Source: SKLM01 sp964575455
GTDB lineage: Bacteria > Chloroflexota > Anaerolineae > B4-G1
Direction: 5' to 3'
DNA length: 64,000 nt
Assembly: GCA_964575455.1 (NCBI GenBank)
Contig: CAZNRX010000007.1
Span: forward strand, 25,431-89,430
Shown: in pieces, positions 34,320 through 41,877 of the stretch
How positions within the stretch are numbered: the first letter of the stretch is position 1
How the letters are laid out: every line of letters starts with the position of its first letter
Program-made: the position numbers and the translations under genes
The notes under the pieces: model-generated
The model's input: only the letters and a program-made list of their open reading frames with translations
Told to the model about the DNA's origin: nothing
Databases searched by the model: none

Positions 34320-34583
34320 CTATGCCAATCTGGATAGGGCCATGGCGAGCGCATCAGCGATCTCCTCTGCGTCGGCATCGGAAACCATACACTCGGTGGC
34401 GTAGGATCGTACCAGCGCGATGGTCGCCTGGTGAGCGGCCGACCGGACGGCGGCCAATTGCTGAAGGATCTCGCTACAGTCGCGGTCCTCCTCAATCATA
34501 CGTGCGACACCACGCGCCTGTCCCTCGATACGCCGGACCCGTCTCAGTAGTTTGGTCTTGGCTTCTTGGTCGGCTAGCTTCAC
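34320..34583 (-). CDS. CsoR/RcnR-family (DUF156) repressor with Cys-Tyr-Cys site
   Basis: 87 aa from the GTG at 34583, which has an excellent GGGGAGG 5 nt upstream; an ATG at 34631 overlapping the previous stop would add 16 residues. The four-helix repressor signature LLRRVRRIEGQARGV is clear. The ligand positions are Cys36, Tyr61 and Cys65, matching in spacing the Cys-His-Cys of copper sensor CsoR but with Tyr in place of His. Loss of the His points away from Cu(I) and toward thiol or persulfide sensing as in CstR (inference). It lies in a redox operon and probably controls it. Confidence 0.9.
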   Translation of the reverse strand: MKLADQEAKTKLLRRVRRIEGQARGVARMIEEDRDCSEILQQLAAVRSAAHQATIALVRSYATECMVSDADAEEIADALAMALSRLA

Positions 34584-34627
34584 GTCGTCCTCCCCTGGGG
34601 GCTCACGGCCCCCTAGCGGCTCGTCCC

Positions 34628-34825
34628 TCATATCGGGCCGGGGCCACAGGAGGCGCTGCTATCGCGACTTGCTCCCGCACCACCGACGCCGAACAGAGAT
34701 ATCGCCTTCTTGACCTTGGTGCTCCCGCAACGGGGGCACTCGGGCTCTCTTCGCTGCGTGGCGGAGCGCACGAACAGGTCGAAGTCCTCATCACACGCTT
34801 CACAGTGATATTCATATATGGGCAT
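34628..34825 (-). CDS. FmdB-type zinc-ribbon protein
   Basis: 65 aa: starts MPIYEYHCEACDEDFD, with two zinc knuckles (CEAC, CPRC) and a flexible Gly/Ser-rich tail, the standard layout of the FmdB regulatory-protein family. The role of these proteins is poorly known. The start is ATG 34825 behind GGAG. It is the first gene after a near-perfect promoter, ahead of the CsoR-family gene, whose coding region it meets. Confidence 0.88.
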   Translation of the reverse strand: MPIYEYHCEACDEDFDLFVRSATQRREPECPRCGSTKVKKAISLFGVGGAGASRDSSASCGPGPI

Positions 34826-34898
34826 CGTGTGCTTCTCCTCCGTTATGCCTCAACGTATCCATGACGTCTACGGCTGACTATATACCTATCGCCAGTAT

Positions 34899-34927
34899 AG
34901 TATAACACGATCCCGTTGGGCTGTCAA
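34899..34927 (-). promoter_or_regulatory. Near-consensus promoter of the redox operon
   Basis: Minus strand: perfect TTGACA (34927-34922), 17 nt, TATACT (34904-34899). It is the strongest promoter seen in the window. The leader before the zinc-ribbon gene is about 65 nt and holds a repeated TATA/TAGTATA pattern that could be a repressor target. Confidence 0.85.
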
Positions 34928-34934
34928 TGCGGAC

Positions 34935-34963
34935 TTGTTCATTCGCGCCGCATCTTGTATACT
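34935..34963 (+). promoter_or_regulatory. Promoter of the methylmalonyl-CoA mutase operon
   Basis: TTGTTC (34935-34940), 17 nt, TATACT (34958-34963). Its -35 is only 7 nt from the -35 of the divergent redox promoter. Transcription would begin near 34970, leaving a leader of about 147 nt with no obvious riboswitch. Confidence 0.65.
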
Positions 34964-35116
34964 AAGAAGCGTTCAAGAATGACTTCGCGATGGCCATGCT
35001 TTGCTTGGAAGCTGTTCGACGCTCCAAATGCGGGATCTGTTTGGTTACAGCAGTGACCGTTGGCGCGGTGCAATCCCCGATGGCTCTTGAGCATCCTTCG
35101 TCAATGAGGAGGTCTA

Positions 35117-36781
35117 TTGGATAGTCCAGGACGTGCCAAGAAGGCGTGGGAGAAAGAGACGGTTGAACCTGCGCTTGAGCGCTTCCCTGAGCGTCGCGAG
35201 GCGTTCGAGACACTCTCCGGCATACCCCTTGAGCGCGCTTACACCCCTGCTGATGTCGATGTTGATTACCTTGAAGCCCTTAGCTTTCCAGGCCAGTCTC
35301 CCTTCACGCGTGGCGTATACCCCACGATGTATCGCGGCAGACTCTGGACGATGCGGCAGTATGCCGGATACGCCTCTGCGGAGGAATCGAACGCGCGCTA
35401 CAAATACCTGCTGGAGCAGGGGCAGACTGGCCTCTCGGTGGCGTTTGACCTCCCTACGCAGCTGGGCTACGACGCCGATGACCCCCTGGCTGCGGGAGAG
35501 GTGGGCAAGGTGGGGGTCGCAATCAGCTGCCTGGACGACATGCGCCGGCTTCTCGATGACATTCCCCTGGACAAGGTCAGCATCTCCATGACCATAAATG
35601 CCCCGGCGGCCGTGCTCCTAGCCATGGTCATCGCGGTGGCGAGGGAGCAAGGTGTTGAACCACGACGACTTCGAGGCACTGTTCAAAACGACATTCTGAA
35701 GGAGTATATCGCTCGCGGGGCCTATATCTTTCCGCCGCGTCCCTCTATGCGCCTGGTGACTGATCTGTTTCGCTATTGTGCGGTCGAGGTGCCGAAATGG
35801 AACACCATCAGCATCAGCGGCTACCATATTCGCGAGGCCGGATCCACCGCCGCTCAGGAGATCGCTTTCACGTTGGCCAACGCCATTGCCTACGTCGAGG
35901 CCGCGATCAAGTCTGGCTTGAGCGTGGATAGCTTCGGGCCCCGACTCTCCTTCTTCTTCAACGCGCACAACGACTTCCTGGAGGAGATCGCCAAGTTCCG
36001 CGCCGCTCGCCGCCTCTGGGCGAGGTTGATGGAGGAGCGATTCGGCGCCAGCAATCCGCGCTCGTGCATGCTGCGGTTCCACACGCAGACCGCAGGGAGC
36101 TCACTCACTGCTCAGCAGCCGGAGATCAACGTGGTACGTGTGACGCTGCAGGCACTGGCGGCGGTGCTGGGCGGTACGCAGTCGCTGCACACCAACTCTC
36201 GCGACGAGGCGCTGTGGCTGCCTACTGAGGAGTCCGTTCGCATCGCACTGCGCACCCAGCAGATCATAGCTCACGAGTCGGGCGTCGCTAACACGGTCGA
36301 TCCCCTGGCGGGCTCCTACACGATCGAGTACCTTACCAATGAGATTGAGCAGCGGGCCATGGCCTACATCGAGAGGATTGACGACCTGGGTGGTGCGCTG
36401 GTGGCCATCGAGCAGGGATACGTCCAGCAGGAGATCGCCGATGCCGCTTATCGCTACCAGAAGCAGGTCGAAGAAGAGGATCGAGTCGTGGTGGGCGTCA
36501 ATGCCTATCAAGTCGATGAAGAAAGGCCGGACATGGAAAGGTTGACGGTCGATCCGGCCATCGAGGAGCAGCAGAGGGAGCGCTTGGCAGAACTGCGCGC
36601 TCGCCGTCCCGGCGAGCGCGCATCGACCGCTCTGGGCCGAATCGTGAAAGCGGCGCGCGCCGAGACCGAGCCACTGATGCCCCTGTTCATCGTCGCTGTA
36701 GAGGCAGGTTGCACGCTGGGGGAGATCTGCGACGTACTGCGGCAGGAGTGGGGGGAATACCAGCCACGTGTGAGTGTGTAG
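35117..36781 (+). CDS. Methylmalonyl-CoA mutase, catalytic (alpha) subunit without B12 domain
   Basis: 554 aa. The TIM-barrel substrate domain of the acyl-CoA mutase family: FTRGVYPTMYRGRLWTMRQY, AFDLPTQLGYDADDP, GTVQNDILKEYIARGAYIFP, ISGYHIREAGSTAAQE and LGGTQSLHTNSRDEAL. The C-terminal cobalamin domain (DxHxxG) is absent, so a separate small B12-binding subunit must be encoded elsewhere. It interconverts methylmalonyl-CoA and succinyl-CoA, or acts on a related branched acyl-CoA. The start is TTG 35117 with GGAGG at 5 nt. The epimerase gene follows after 58 bp, which supports methylmalonyl-CoA as the substrate. Confidence 0.93.
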   Translation: MDSPGRAKKAWEKETVEPALERFPERREAFETLSGIPLERAYTPADVDVDYLEALSFPGQSPFTRGVYPTMYRGRLWTMRQYAGYASAEESNARYKYLLEQGQTGLSVAFDLPTQLGYDADDPLAAGEVGKVGVAISCLDDMRRLLDDIPLDKVSISMTINAPAAVLLAMVIAVAREQGVEPRRLRGTVQNDILKEYIARGAYIFPPRPSMRLVTDLFRYCAVEVPKWNTISISGYHIREAGSTAAQEIAFTLANAIAYVEAAIKSGLSVDSFGPRLSFFFNAHNDFLEEIAKFRAARRLWARLMEERFGASNPRSCMLRFHTQTAGSSLTAQQPEINVVRVTLQALAAVLGGTQSLHTNSRDEALWLPTEESVRIALRTQQIIAHESGVANTVDPLAGSYTIEYLTNEIEQRAMAYIERIDDLGGALVAIEQGYVQQEIADAAYRYQKQVEEEDRVVVGVNAYQVDEERPDMERLTVDPAIEEQQRERLAELRARRPGERASTALGRIVKAARAETEPLMPLFIVAVEAGCTLGEICDVLRQEWGEYQPRVSV

Positions 36782-36839
36782 GTGCCATTCTTGCCTCCAT
36801 GCCTTTAGTGTTCGTGATATGAATGAGGAGATCTGACCC

Positions 36840-37244
36840 ATGACGCATGCCATGGACCACATAGCCGTCGTCGTGCGCGATCTGAATGAGGCCCTGAGCT
36901 TCTATCGAGATGCGCTGGGCCTGGGGGTGGACGAGCGCCGTGAGGTGCCTGAGGAGCAGGTTGAGGTGGCGAGCCTCTCCCTTGGGGAGACGTCAATCGA
37001 GCTGGTTCAACCTTTGAGCGCGGAGAGCGGCGTTGCTCGCTTCTTGGAGAAGCGGGGGGAAGGCCTGCATCACGTCTGCTTGACCGTGGAAGACATCACG
37101 GCGGCGATGGACCAACTGCGAGACGCTGGTGCGGATCTGATCACTGAGGAACCTCGTGTCGGAGCCAATGGCAAACGCTATGTCTTCATCCATCCCAAGT
37201 CTGCGCACGGCGTGCTTCTCGAGCTGTATGAAGGAGCAGAATGA
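36840..37244 (+). CDS. mce: Methylmalonyl-CoA epimerase
   Basis: 134 aa, a vicinal-oxygen-chelate protein made of two beta-alpha-beta3 halves. Likely metal ligands are the His in MDHIAVVVRDL, Gln in IELVQPL, His in GLHHVCLTVED and Glu in VLLELYE. It converts (S)- to (R)-methylmalonyl-CoA, feeding the mutase upstream. The start is ATG 36840 behind GGAG. Confidence 0.92.
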   Translation: MTHAMDHIAVVVRDLNEALSFYRDALGLGVDERREVPEEQVEVASLSLGETSIELVQPLSAESGVARFLEKRGEGLHHVCLTVEDITAAMDQLRDAGADLITEEPRVGANGKRYVFIHPKSAHGVLLELYEGAE

Positions 37245-37371
37245 GCCTTTGGCTCAGCGGTGTGGCTCGCCTGCAGACGTGTTCTCATGCTCTTTCGCTC
37301 ACTTTCGCGTGTGAACGTCAGTCCACACGCTACCATTCCAACGTAATCTATACAAGCCTGTGGAGGAGACC

Positions 37372-38478
37372 ATGACCAAAGAAGCCAGAATTCGCGTGGA
37401 GTCAGATGCCTTGAAGGGGTTCTGCGTACGGACGTTGCGAAGCATGGAGATCCCAGAGGAGGACGCTCGTATCACCGCCGACGTGTTGGTCAGCGCCGAC
37501 GTGCGGGGCACCAGCAGCCACGGTGTAGCTCGCCTGCGTCGCTACGTCAATGGGCTGCGAGATGGGATGATGATCGCGCAGCCGGACACAGAAGTGGTCG
37601 CCGAGACGCCAACGACGATCCTCATAGATGCTGGCGGCGGGCTCGGTCAGCCGGTCTCGTATCGGGCGATGGAGAGTGCGATCGAGAAAGCTGAGGCGTA
37701 TGGCAGCGGGTTTGCCACCGTGCGCAACTCCAACCACTTCGGCATCGCTGGATACTACGCCATGATGGCGTTGGAGCACGATTGTGTTGGCCTCTCGATG
37801 ACCAACGCCTCCGTGCTGGTGGTGCCGACGTTCGGCAGGGATGCGATGCTAGGGACCAATCCCATCTCCGTGGCGGCTCCTGCCGGGCAGGAATGGCCCT
37901 TCGTCCTCGATATGGCCACCAGCACGGTGCCTCGTGGGAAGCTTGAGGTCTATCGGCGACTGGAGAAGTCGCTCCCGTTGGGCTGGGCCACCGATGAGAC
38001 GGGGGAGCCAACCGCCGATACCGAACGTGTCCTGAAGAACTTGAAGGAGCGGGCTGGGGGCGGGTTGTTGCCGCTCGGGGGCGCTGGCGAGTTGCTGGGC
38101 GGGCACAAGGGGTACGGCCTGACGCTCCTGGTCGACATCCTGTGTGGCGTTCTCCCTGGCGCGGCCTACGCCAATCTGGTCTACCCCAAGGACGAGGAGG
38201 GGAATCCACTGCCCTCGGCGATTGGACACTTCTTCGGTGCGTGGCGCGTGGATGCCTTCCGGCCCGTGGATGCGTTCAAGGACGCGATGGACGACCTGCA
38301 GCAGCGGCTCAAGAACGCGCCCAAAGCGGAGGGTCAGGACCGCATCTATGTCCACGGAGAGAAGGAGTACGAGGAGGCGGAGGAGAACGCTCGCAAGGGG
38401 GTGCCTCTGAATCCCAAGGTGGCAGCCGATCTACAGGCGCTGGGTGAGGAATTGGGCGTCGCGTACGATCTAGAGTAG
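37372..38478 (+). CDS. Ldh-family NAD(P)-dependent malate/L-lactate-type dehydrogenase
   Basis: 368 aa of the non-Rossmann malate/lactate/ureidoglycolate dehydrogenase family. Landmarks: DVRGTSSHGVARLRRYVNGL, SNHFGIAGYYAMMAL with the catalytic His, GTNPISVAAPAG, and HKGYGLTLLVDILCGVLPGA. Substrate among 2-hydroxy acids cannot be decided. The start is ATG 37372, behind GGAGGAG; an in-frame GTG at 37360 lies upstream of that site. Placed after the mutase/epimerase genes it may act in C4/C3 acid metabolism. Confidence 0.9.
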   Translation: MTKEARIRVESDALKGFCVRTLRSMEIPEEDARITADVLVSADVRGTSSHGVARLRRYVNGLRDGMMIAQPDTEVVAETPTTILIDAGGGLGQPVSYRAMESAIEKAEAYGSGFATVRNSNHFGIAGYYAMMALEHDCVGLSMTNASVLVVPTFGRDAMLGTNPISVAAPAGQEWPFVLDMATSTVPRGKLEVYRRLEKSLPLGWATDETGEPTADTERVLKNLKERAGGGLLPLGGAGELLGGHKGYGLTLLVDILCGVLPGAAYANLVYPKDEEGNPLPSAIGHFFGAWRVDAFRPVDAFKDAMDDLQQRLKNAPKAEGQDRIYVHGEKEYEEAEENARKGVPLNPKVAADLQALGEELGVAYDLE

Positions 38479-38488
38479 CGTCGCTTGG

Positions 38489-38516
38489 GGCTTGCGAACG
38501 CAAGCTGGGGCGCTTT
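38489..38516 (+). repeat. Repeat family C, intergenic copy
   Basis: GGCTTGCGAACGCAAGC then TGGGGCGCTTT. GCTTGCG/CGCAAGC form a 7-bp stem with a 2-nt loop. The closest relative is in the ABC ATPase gene at 59356-59383. Confidence 0.75.
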
Positions 38517-38543
38517 CGAGCTTTGCATGCGAGGAGATGGGGC

Positions 38544-38777
38544 GTGAACGGACTGGAACCAATGGCTAAGCTAATGGTAGCGATGGGCGTTGCGCTCGTC
38601 CTCCTTGGGGGCTTAGTGTGGCTGTTTTCCAAGACGGCCTTCTTTGGCCGGCTGCCAGGTGATATCCGCGTCGAGCGTAACGGCTTCACCTGCTTGATTC
38701 CTGTGGTCAGCTCAATCATCCTCAGCATCTTGCTGACGATTGTGTTGAACGTCATCTTACGTATCATCAATCGCTGA
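38544..38777 (+). CDS. DUF2905-type small membrane protein
   Basis: 77 aa with two transmembrane helices (AMGVALVLLGGLVWLF and SIILSILLTIVLNVIL) around the conserved loop LPGDIRVERNGFTCLIPVVS, the mark of DUF2905. Function unknown. GTG 38544 has a GAGGAG site; ATG 38562 is an alternative. Confidence 0.82.
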   Translation: MNGLEPMAKLMVAMGVALVLLGGLVWLFSKTAFFGRLPGDIRVERNGFTCLIPVVSSIILSILLTIVLNVILRIINR

Positions 38778-38793
38778 AGGGAGGAACAACATT

Positions 38794-39141
38794 ATGAGTC
38801 AGGTGGACATTCTCATTAACGTGCTTCCGGGAATCCCCATCGTGCTGGCTCACTTGGCAGGTGTCGTGGTCGCCATTGTCCTGTTGGTTCGCCAGCGGAG
38901 AAAGACCGTCCCGGCTGTGCTGGCCCTGGCTGGCTTTGGTCTGCTCCTTGTTCTCGACCTGGCCAACTTCGCCCGCGGGCCGGTGATCCGACAACTGCTC
39001 CATTGGATGGTCGTTGGGGATCGCGCAACGGCCATTGGGGTCCGCTGTTGCTGCGGGATCTTCGATGTGGCGGGCATCGTCTGCCTGATCATCGCCCTTT
39101 GGCAGGCCACGTCGGGCGCTGGGGTGGAGGGGGGCAGCTAG
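38794..39141 (+). CDS. Small three-helix membrane protein of unknown function
   Basis: 115 aa with three hydrophobic helices (about 15-33, 42-60, 85-105). No family recognised. ATG 38794 has a good GGGAGG site. It lies 16 bp after the DUF2905 gene and 6 bp before queA, so these genes are probably one transcript. Confidence 0.7.
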   Translation: MSQVDILINVLPGIPIVLAHLAGVVVAIVLLVRQRRKTVPAVLALAGFGLLLVLDLANFARGPVIRQLLHWMVVGDRATAIGVRCCCGIFDVAGIVCLIIALWQATSGAGVEGGS

Positions 39142-39147
39142 AGGGCG

Positions 39148-40269
39148 GTGAAGACGGCTGAGTTTGACTATGATCTCCCTCCTGAGCTGATCGCTCAGGA
39201 ACCGGTGGAGCCTAGGGATACCTCGCGGCTCATGGTGGTGAATCGAGGCAGCCGCTTTGCTTCCAAGAGCCGCTCCACTTCCGAGACAGGCGAGATCCAT
39301 CATCACCGCTTCTACGACCTTCCGAGGTTCCTCGACCCCGGGGACCTGCTCGTCCACAACCAGACACGCGTCGTACGCGCACGCCTGTTCGCCGTGAAGC
39401 CGACCGGCGGTAAGGTGGAGATCCTGCTGCTCAGACGGCGAGGCGACGGTATCACTGCAAGAGCCAGGACCTGGGAAGCGCTGATCGGCGGTAGGCGGGT
39501 GCGCCCCGGCATGACCCTTACGCTGCTCGATGGACCGGGTGGCGCGCCCGTTGATGCTCAGGCTGAGGTGATCGAGCGAGGCGAGCGCGCCATGAGGGTC
39601 CTCAGATTCGACCGGCCCGTGCTCCCACTGACAGAGGAGATAGGCGTCACGCCGCTTCCTCCCTACATCCACAAGGCGCTCGAAGATGATGAGGACTATC
39701 AGACGATCTACGCCCGGGAGCTGGGGTCTGCGGCGGCGCCGACAGCGGGGCTTCACTTCACCCCCGAGTTACTGCGTGACCTCGAGGACATGGGCGTGCG
39801 CTCGACGTTCGTCACGCTACACATTGGTTTGGACACCTTCCAACCTGTGCGTGAAGAGCGGATCGAAGAGCACCAGATGCACAGTGAATACTGTGTGATA
39901 CGACCGGATGTAGCAAGGGAGGTTAACCAGACGAAGCTGAAGGGGCGGCGGGTGGTGGCGGTGGGGACAACGAGCGTGCGCGTCCTGGAGACCGCGGCGC
40001 TGGAGACGATGGAGGATAAGGGCGAATCCGAGGCCTGTCCCCGGCAGGCCGTCGCTGTGTTTGAGGGCGAGACAGATCTCTTCATCTACCCGAGCCACAG
40101 CTTTCGCGCGGTCGATGCGCTGCTCACCAACTTCCACCTACCGCGCTCAACCTTGTTGATGTTGGTAGTCGCCTTCGCTGGCAAGGAACTGATCGAGCGT
40201 GCCTACGCTGAGGCCATCGATCGCGCCTACCGTTTCTATAGCTTCGGCGATGCCATGCTGATCCTGTGA
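39148..40269 (+). CDS. queA: S-adenosylmethionine:tRNA ribosyltransferase-isomerase
   Basis: 373 aa. QueA makes epoxyqueuosine in tRNA from preQ1 and SAM. Landmarks: FDYDLPPELIAQEP at the start, LLVHNQTRVVRARL, GSAAAPTAGLHFTPELL, HIGLDTFQPVR, EYCVI and GTTSVRVLE. Between the strands VVNR and TGEIHHHRF there is an insertion of about 13 residues (GSRFASKSRSTSE) not usual in the family; its DNA repeats AGCCGCT and may be another small in-frame element. The start is GTG 39148. Confidence 0.95.
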   Translation: MKTAEFDYDLPPELIAQEPVEPRDTSRLMVVNRGSRFASKSRSTSETGEIHHHRFYDLPRFLDPGDLLVHNQTRVVRARLFAVKPTGGKVEILLLRRRGDGITARARTWEALIGGRRVRPGMTLTLLDGPGGAPVDAQAEVIERGERAMRVLRFDRPVLPLTEEIGVTPLPPYIHKALEDDEDYQTIYARELGSAAAPTAGLHFTPELLRDLEDMGVRSTFVTLHIGLDTFQPVREERIEEHQMHSEYCVIRPDVAREVNQTKLKGRRVVAVGTTSVRVLETAALETMEDKGESEACPRQAVAVFEGETDLFIYPSHSFRAVDALLTNFHLPRSTLLMLVVAFAGKELIERAYAEAIDRAYRFYSFGDAMLIL

Positions 40270-40291
40270 CGATGGTTTGGCGTTTTCGCGG

Positions 40292-40325
40292 CGACGGCAC
40301 CTCGCGCGGCTACGTGCCTGACTAC
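40292..40325 (-). repeat. Repeat family E, inverted copy
   Basis: Reverse complement of the 7635-7668 copy with about four mismatches, in the 120-bp gap between queA and the glycosyltransferase gene. Confidence 0.7.
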
Positions 40326-40389
40326 GAGCGGGAGTGCCTGCCGGGCGGGGGGTTAGTCCGATGATGCCCGGACGTGGAGGCCGAGGGAG

Positions 40390-41805
40390 ATGGTAGCACA
40401 GGGGACTCGACGTATCGGCTTTGTGTCCACGCGTCTGGCAGGCACCGACGGTGTCTCGCTCGAGACCCGCAAGTGGGCGGACGTGCTCAGAGGTCTCGGC
40501 TATGAGTGCTTCGCCTTCGCTGGCGAGTCCGACTGGCCAGCGGAGCGGAGCCACGTAGTGCCCGAAGCGCACTTCCAGCATCCCAAGGTTCGGGAGCTGC
40601 ATGCATCGCTCTTCCAGACCAACAGTCGCTCCTCAGCCACTTCGCGAGGGGTATGGAGGATCAAGCAACGTCTGAAGGCGCGCCTGCGTCGCTTCGTGCG
40701 TACCTTCGACCTGGATCTGCTCATCGTTGAGAATGCGCTCGCGATCCCTATGCACGTGCCGCTGGGTTTGGCGCTGGTCGAGTTCATCGCTGAGGTGGGC
40801 ATGCCAACCGTTGGCCACCATCACGACTTCGCCTGGGAGCGTGCGCGGTTCTGGCCCAACGCGGCTGGTGACTACTTGCACAGCGCGTTTCCGCCGATTC
40901 TGCCCTCGGTGCGCCACGTGGTCATCAACTCCATCGCCGCCGAGCAGCTCGCTCTGCGCACGGGGGAGAACTCGATGCTTATTCCCAACGTGATGGACTT
41001 CAACTCGGCGCCACCAGAACGGGATGGCCCCAGCTTGGATGATCGCCAAGCCCAAGCGGACCTCCGCTCAGCCCTGGAGGTTGAGCCTGACGAGATTCTG
41101 ATGCTACAGCCCACCCGGATCGTTCCGCGTAAGGGCATCGAGCGATCCATTGAGCTGATCCGTCGGCTGGAACGTCCGTGTGCGCTCGTCATCTCGCACG
41201 CCTCTGGAGACGAGGGGACGGCCTACGAGGATTACCTGCGCGGTTACGCAGATATGATGGGCGTGCGGGTCCTCTTCGCCGCCGAGGCCATTGCTGAACT
41301 CCGAGGGTGGAGCTCAGGCGGACGCGATACCTACGCTCGGGTGGAGGACCATCCCCCCCCTCTTATCTCCCCCAGAGGGAGGGAGAGCCACTCCCCGCCT
41401 TCTGTCCCCCACAAGGGGAGGGAGGGCCACTTCCTTCCTTCCTATTCCCCCCAGAGCGAGGGAGGCCTTGGCGATATCTATCGGCTCGCTGATCTGGTCA
41501 CTTATCCCTCTATCATCGAGGGCTTCGGCAATGCCTTCTTGGAAGCCGTCTACTATCGGCGTCCGATCGTCCTCAACAGATATGATGTCTTCAGAACCGA
41601 CATTGAGCCCAAGGGCTTCAGGGTGGTCGCCTTCGACGGTTTCATCCGAGAGGATACGGTACGACAGGTCGCCTCTCTCCTGAAGGACCCCGCTCTGCAG
41701 GCCGAGATGGCCGATCATAACTATAGGTTGGGAGCGCGACACTACTCGTATCAGAGGTTGGAGGGCTATTTGACGGCTCTACTGGACGACTGGCCCAGTG
41801 CCTGA
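40390..41805 (+). CDS. GT4-like glycosyltransferase
   Basis: 471 aa with the GT-B fold of retaining glycosyltransferases: N-domain starting RRIGFVSTRLAGTDGVSLET, PTVGHHHDFAWER, then the C-domain with LMLQPTRIVPRKGIERSIEL and the nucleotide-sugar signature IIEGFGNAFLEAVYYRRP. Residues 321-359 are a family A insertion just before IYRLADLVTYPS, in the loop where members have a short turn. The start is ATG 40390 behind GGGAG. It lies 72 bp before a GH13 phosphorylase-like gene; together they may make and break a glucoside such as glucosylglycerate or a sucrose-like compound (inference). Confidence 0.88.
   Translation: MVAQGTRRIGFVSTRLAGTDGVSLETRKWADVLRGLGYECFAFAGESDWPAERSHVVPEAHFQHPKVRELHASLFQTNSRSSATSRGVWRIKQRLKARLRRFVRTFDLDLLIVENALAIPMHVPLGLALVEFIAEVGMPTVGHHHDFAWERARFWPNAAGDYLHSAFPPILPSVRHVVINSIAAEQLALRTGENSMLIPNVMDFNSAPPERDGPSLDDRQAQADLRSALEVEPDEILMLQPTRIVPRKGIERSIELIRRLERPCALVISHASGDEGTAYEDYLRGYADMMGVRVLFAAEAIAELRGWSSGGRDTYARVEDHPPPLISPRGRESHSPPSVPHKGREGHFLPSYSPQSEGGLGDIYRLADLVTYPSIIEGFGNAFLEAVYYRRPIVLNRYDVFRTDIEPKGFRVVAFDGFIREDTVRQVASLLKDPALQAEMADHNYRLGARHYSYQRLEGYLTALLDDWPSA
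41352..41465 (+). repeat. Repeat family A array inside the glycosyltransferase gene (three units)
   Basis: Three units with a period of about 39 bp: CCCCTCTTATCTCCCCC with AGAGGGAGGGAGAGCCACT, then CTTCTGTCCCCC with GGGGAGGGAGGGCCACT, then CCTATTCCCCCC with AGAGCGAGGGAGG. Encodes PPPLISPRGRESHSPPSVPH and similar. The shared GCCACT spacer also occurs in the threonine synthase array. Confidence 0.87.
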
Positions 41806-41877
41806 CGCTGCAAGAAGCATCTTGGGCCAGGAGAGCCCTGTGATCCTTTGGTTTGTCACGGGGGAAGAGTGAACGCT

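Noticed and set aside
34320..34631. ATG 34631 as start of the CsoR-family gene
   Set aside because: It overlaps the previous stop, which allows coupling, but GTG 34583 has a far better ribosome site and matches the family N-terminus.
34970..35116. Cobalamin riboswitch before the B12-dependent mutase
   Set aside because: The leader of about 147 nt shows no recognisable B12-box-like conserved core or large paired elements.
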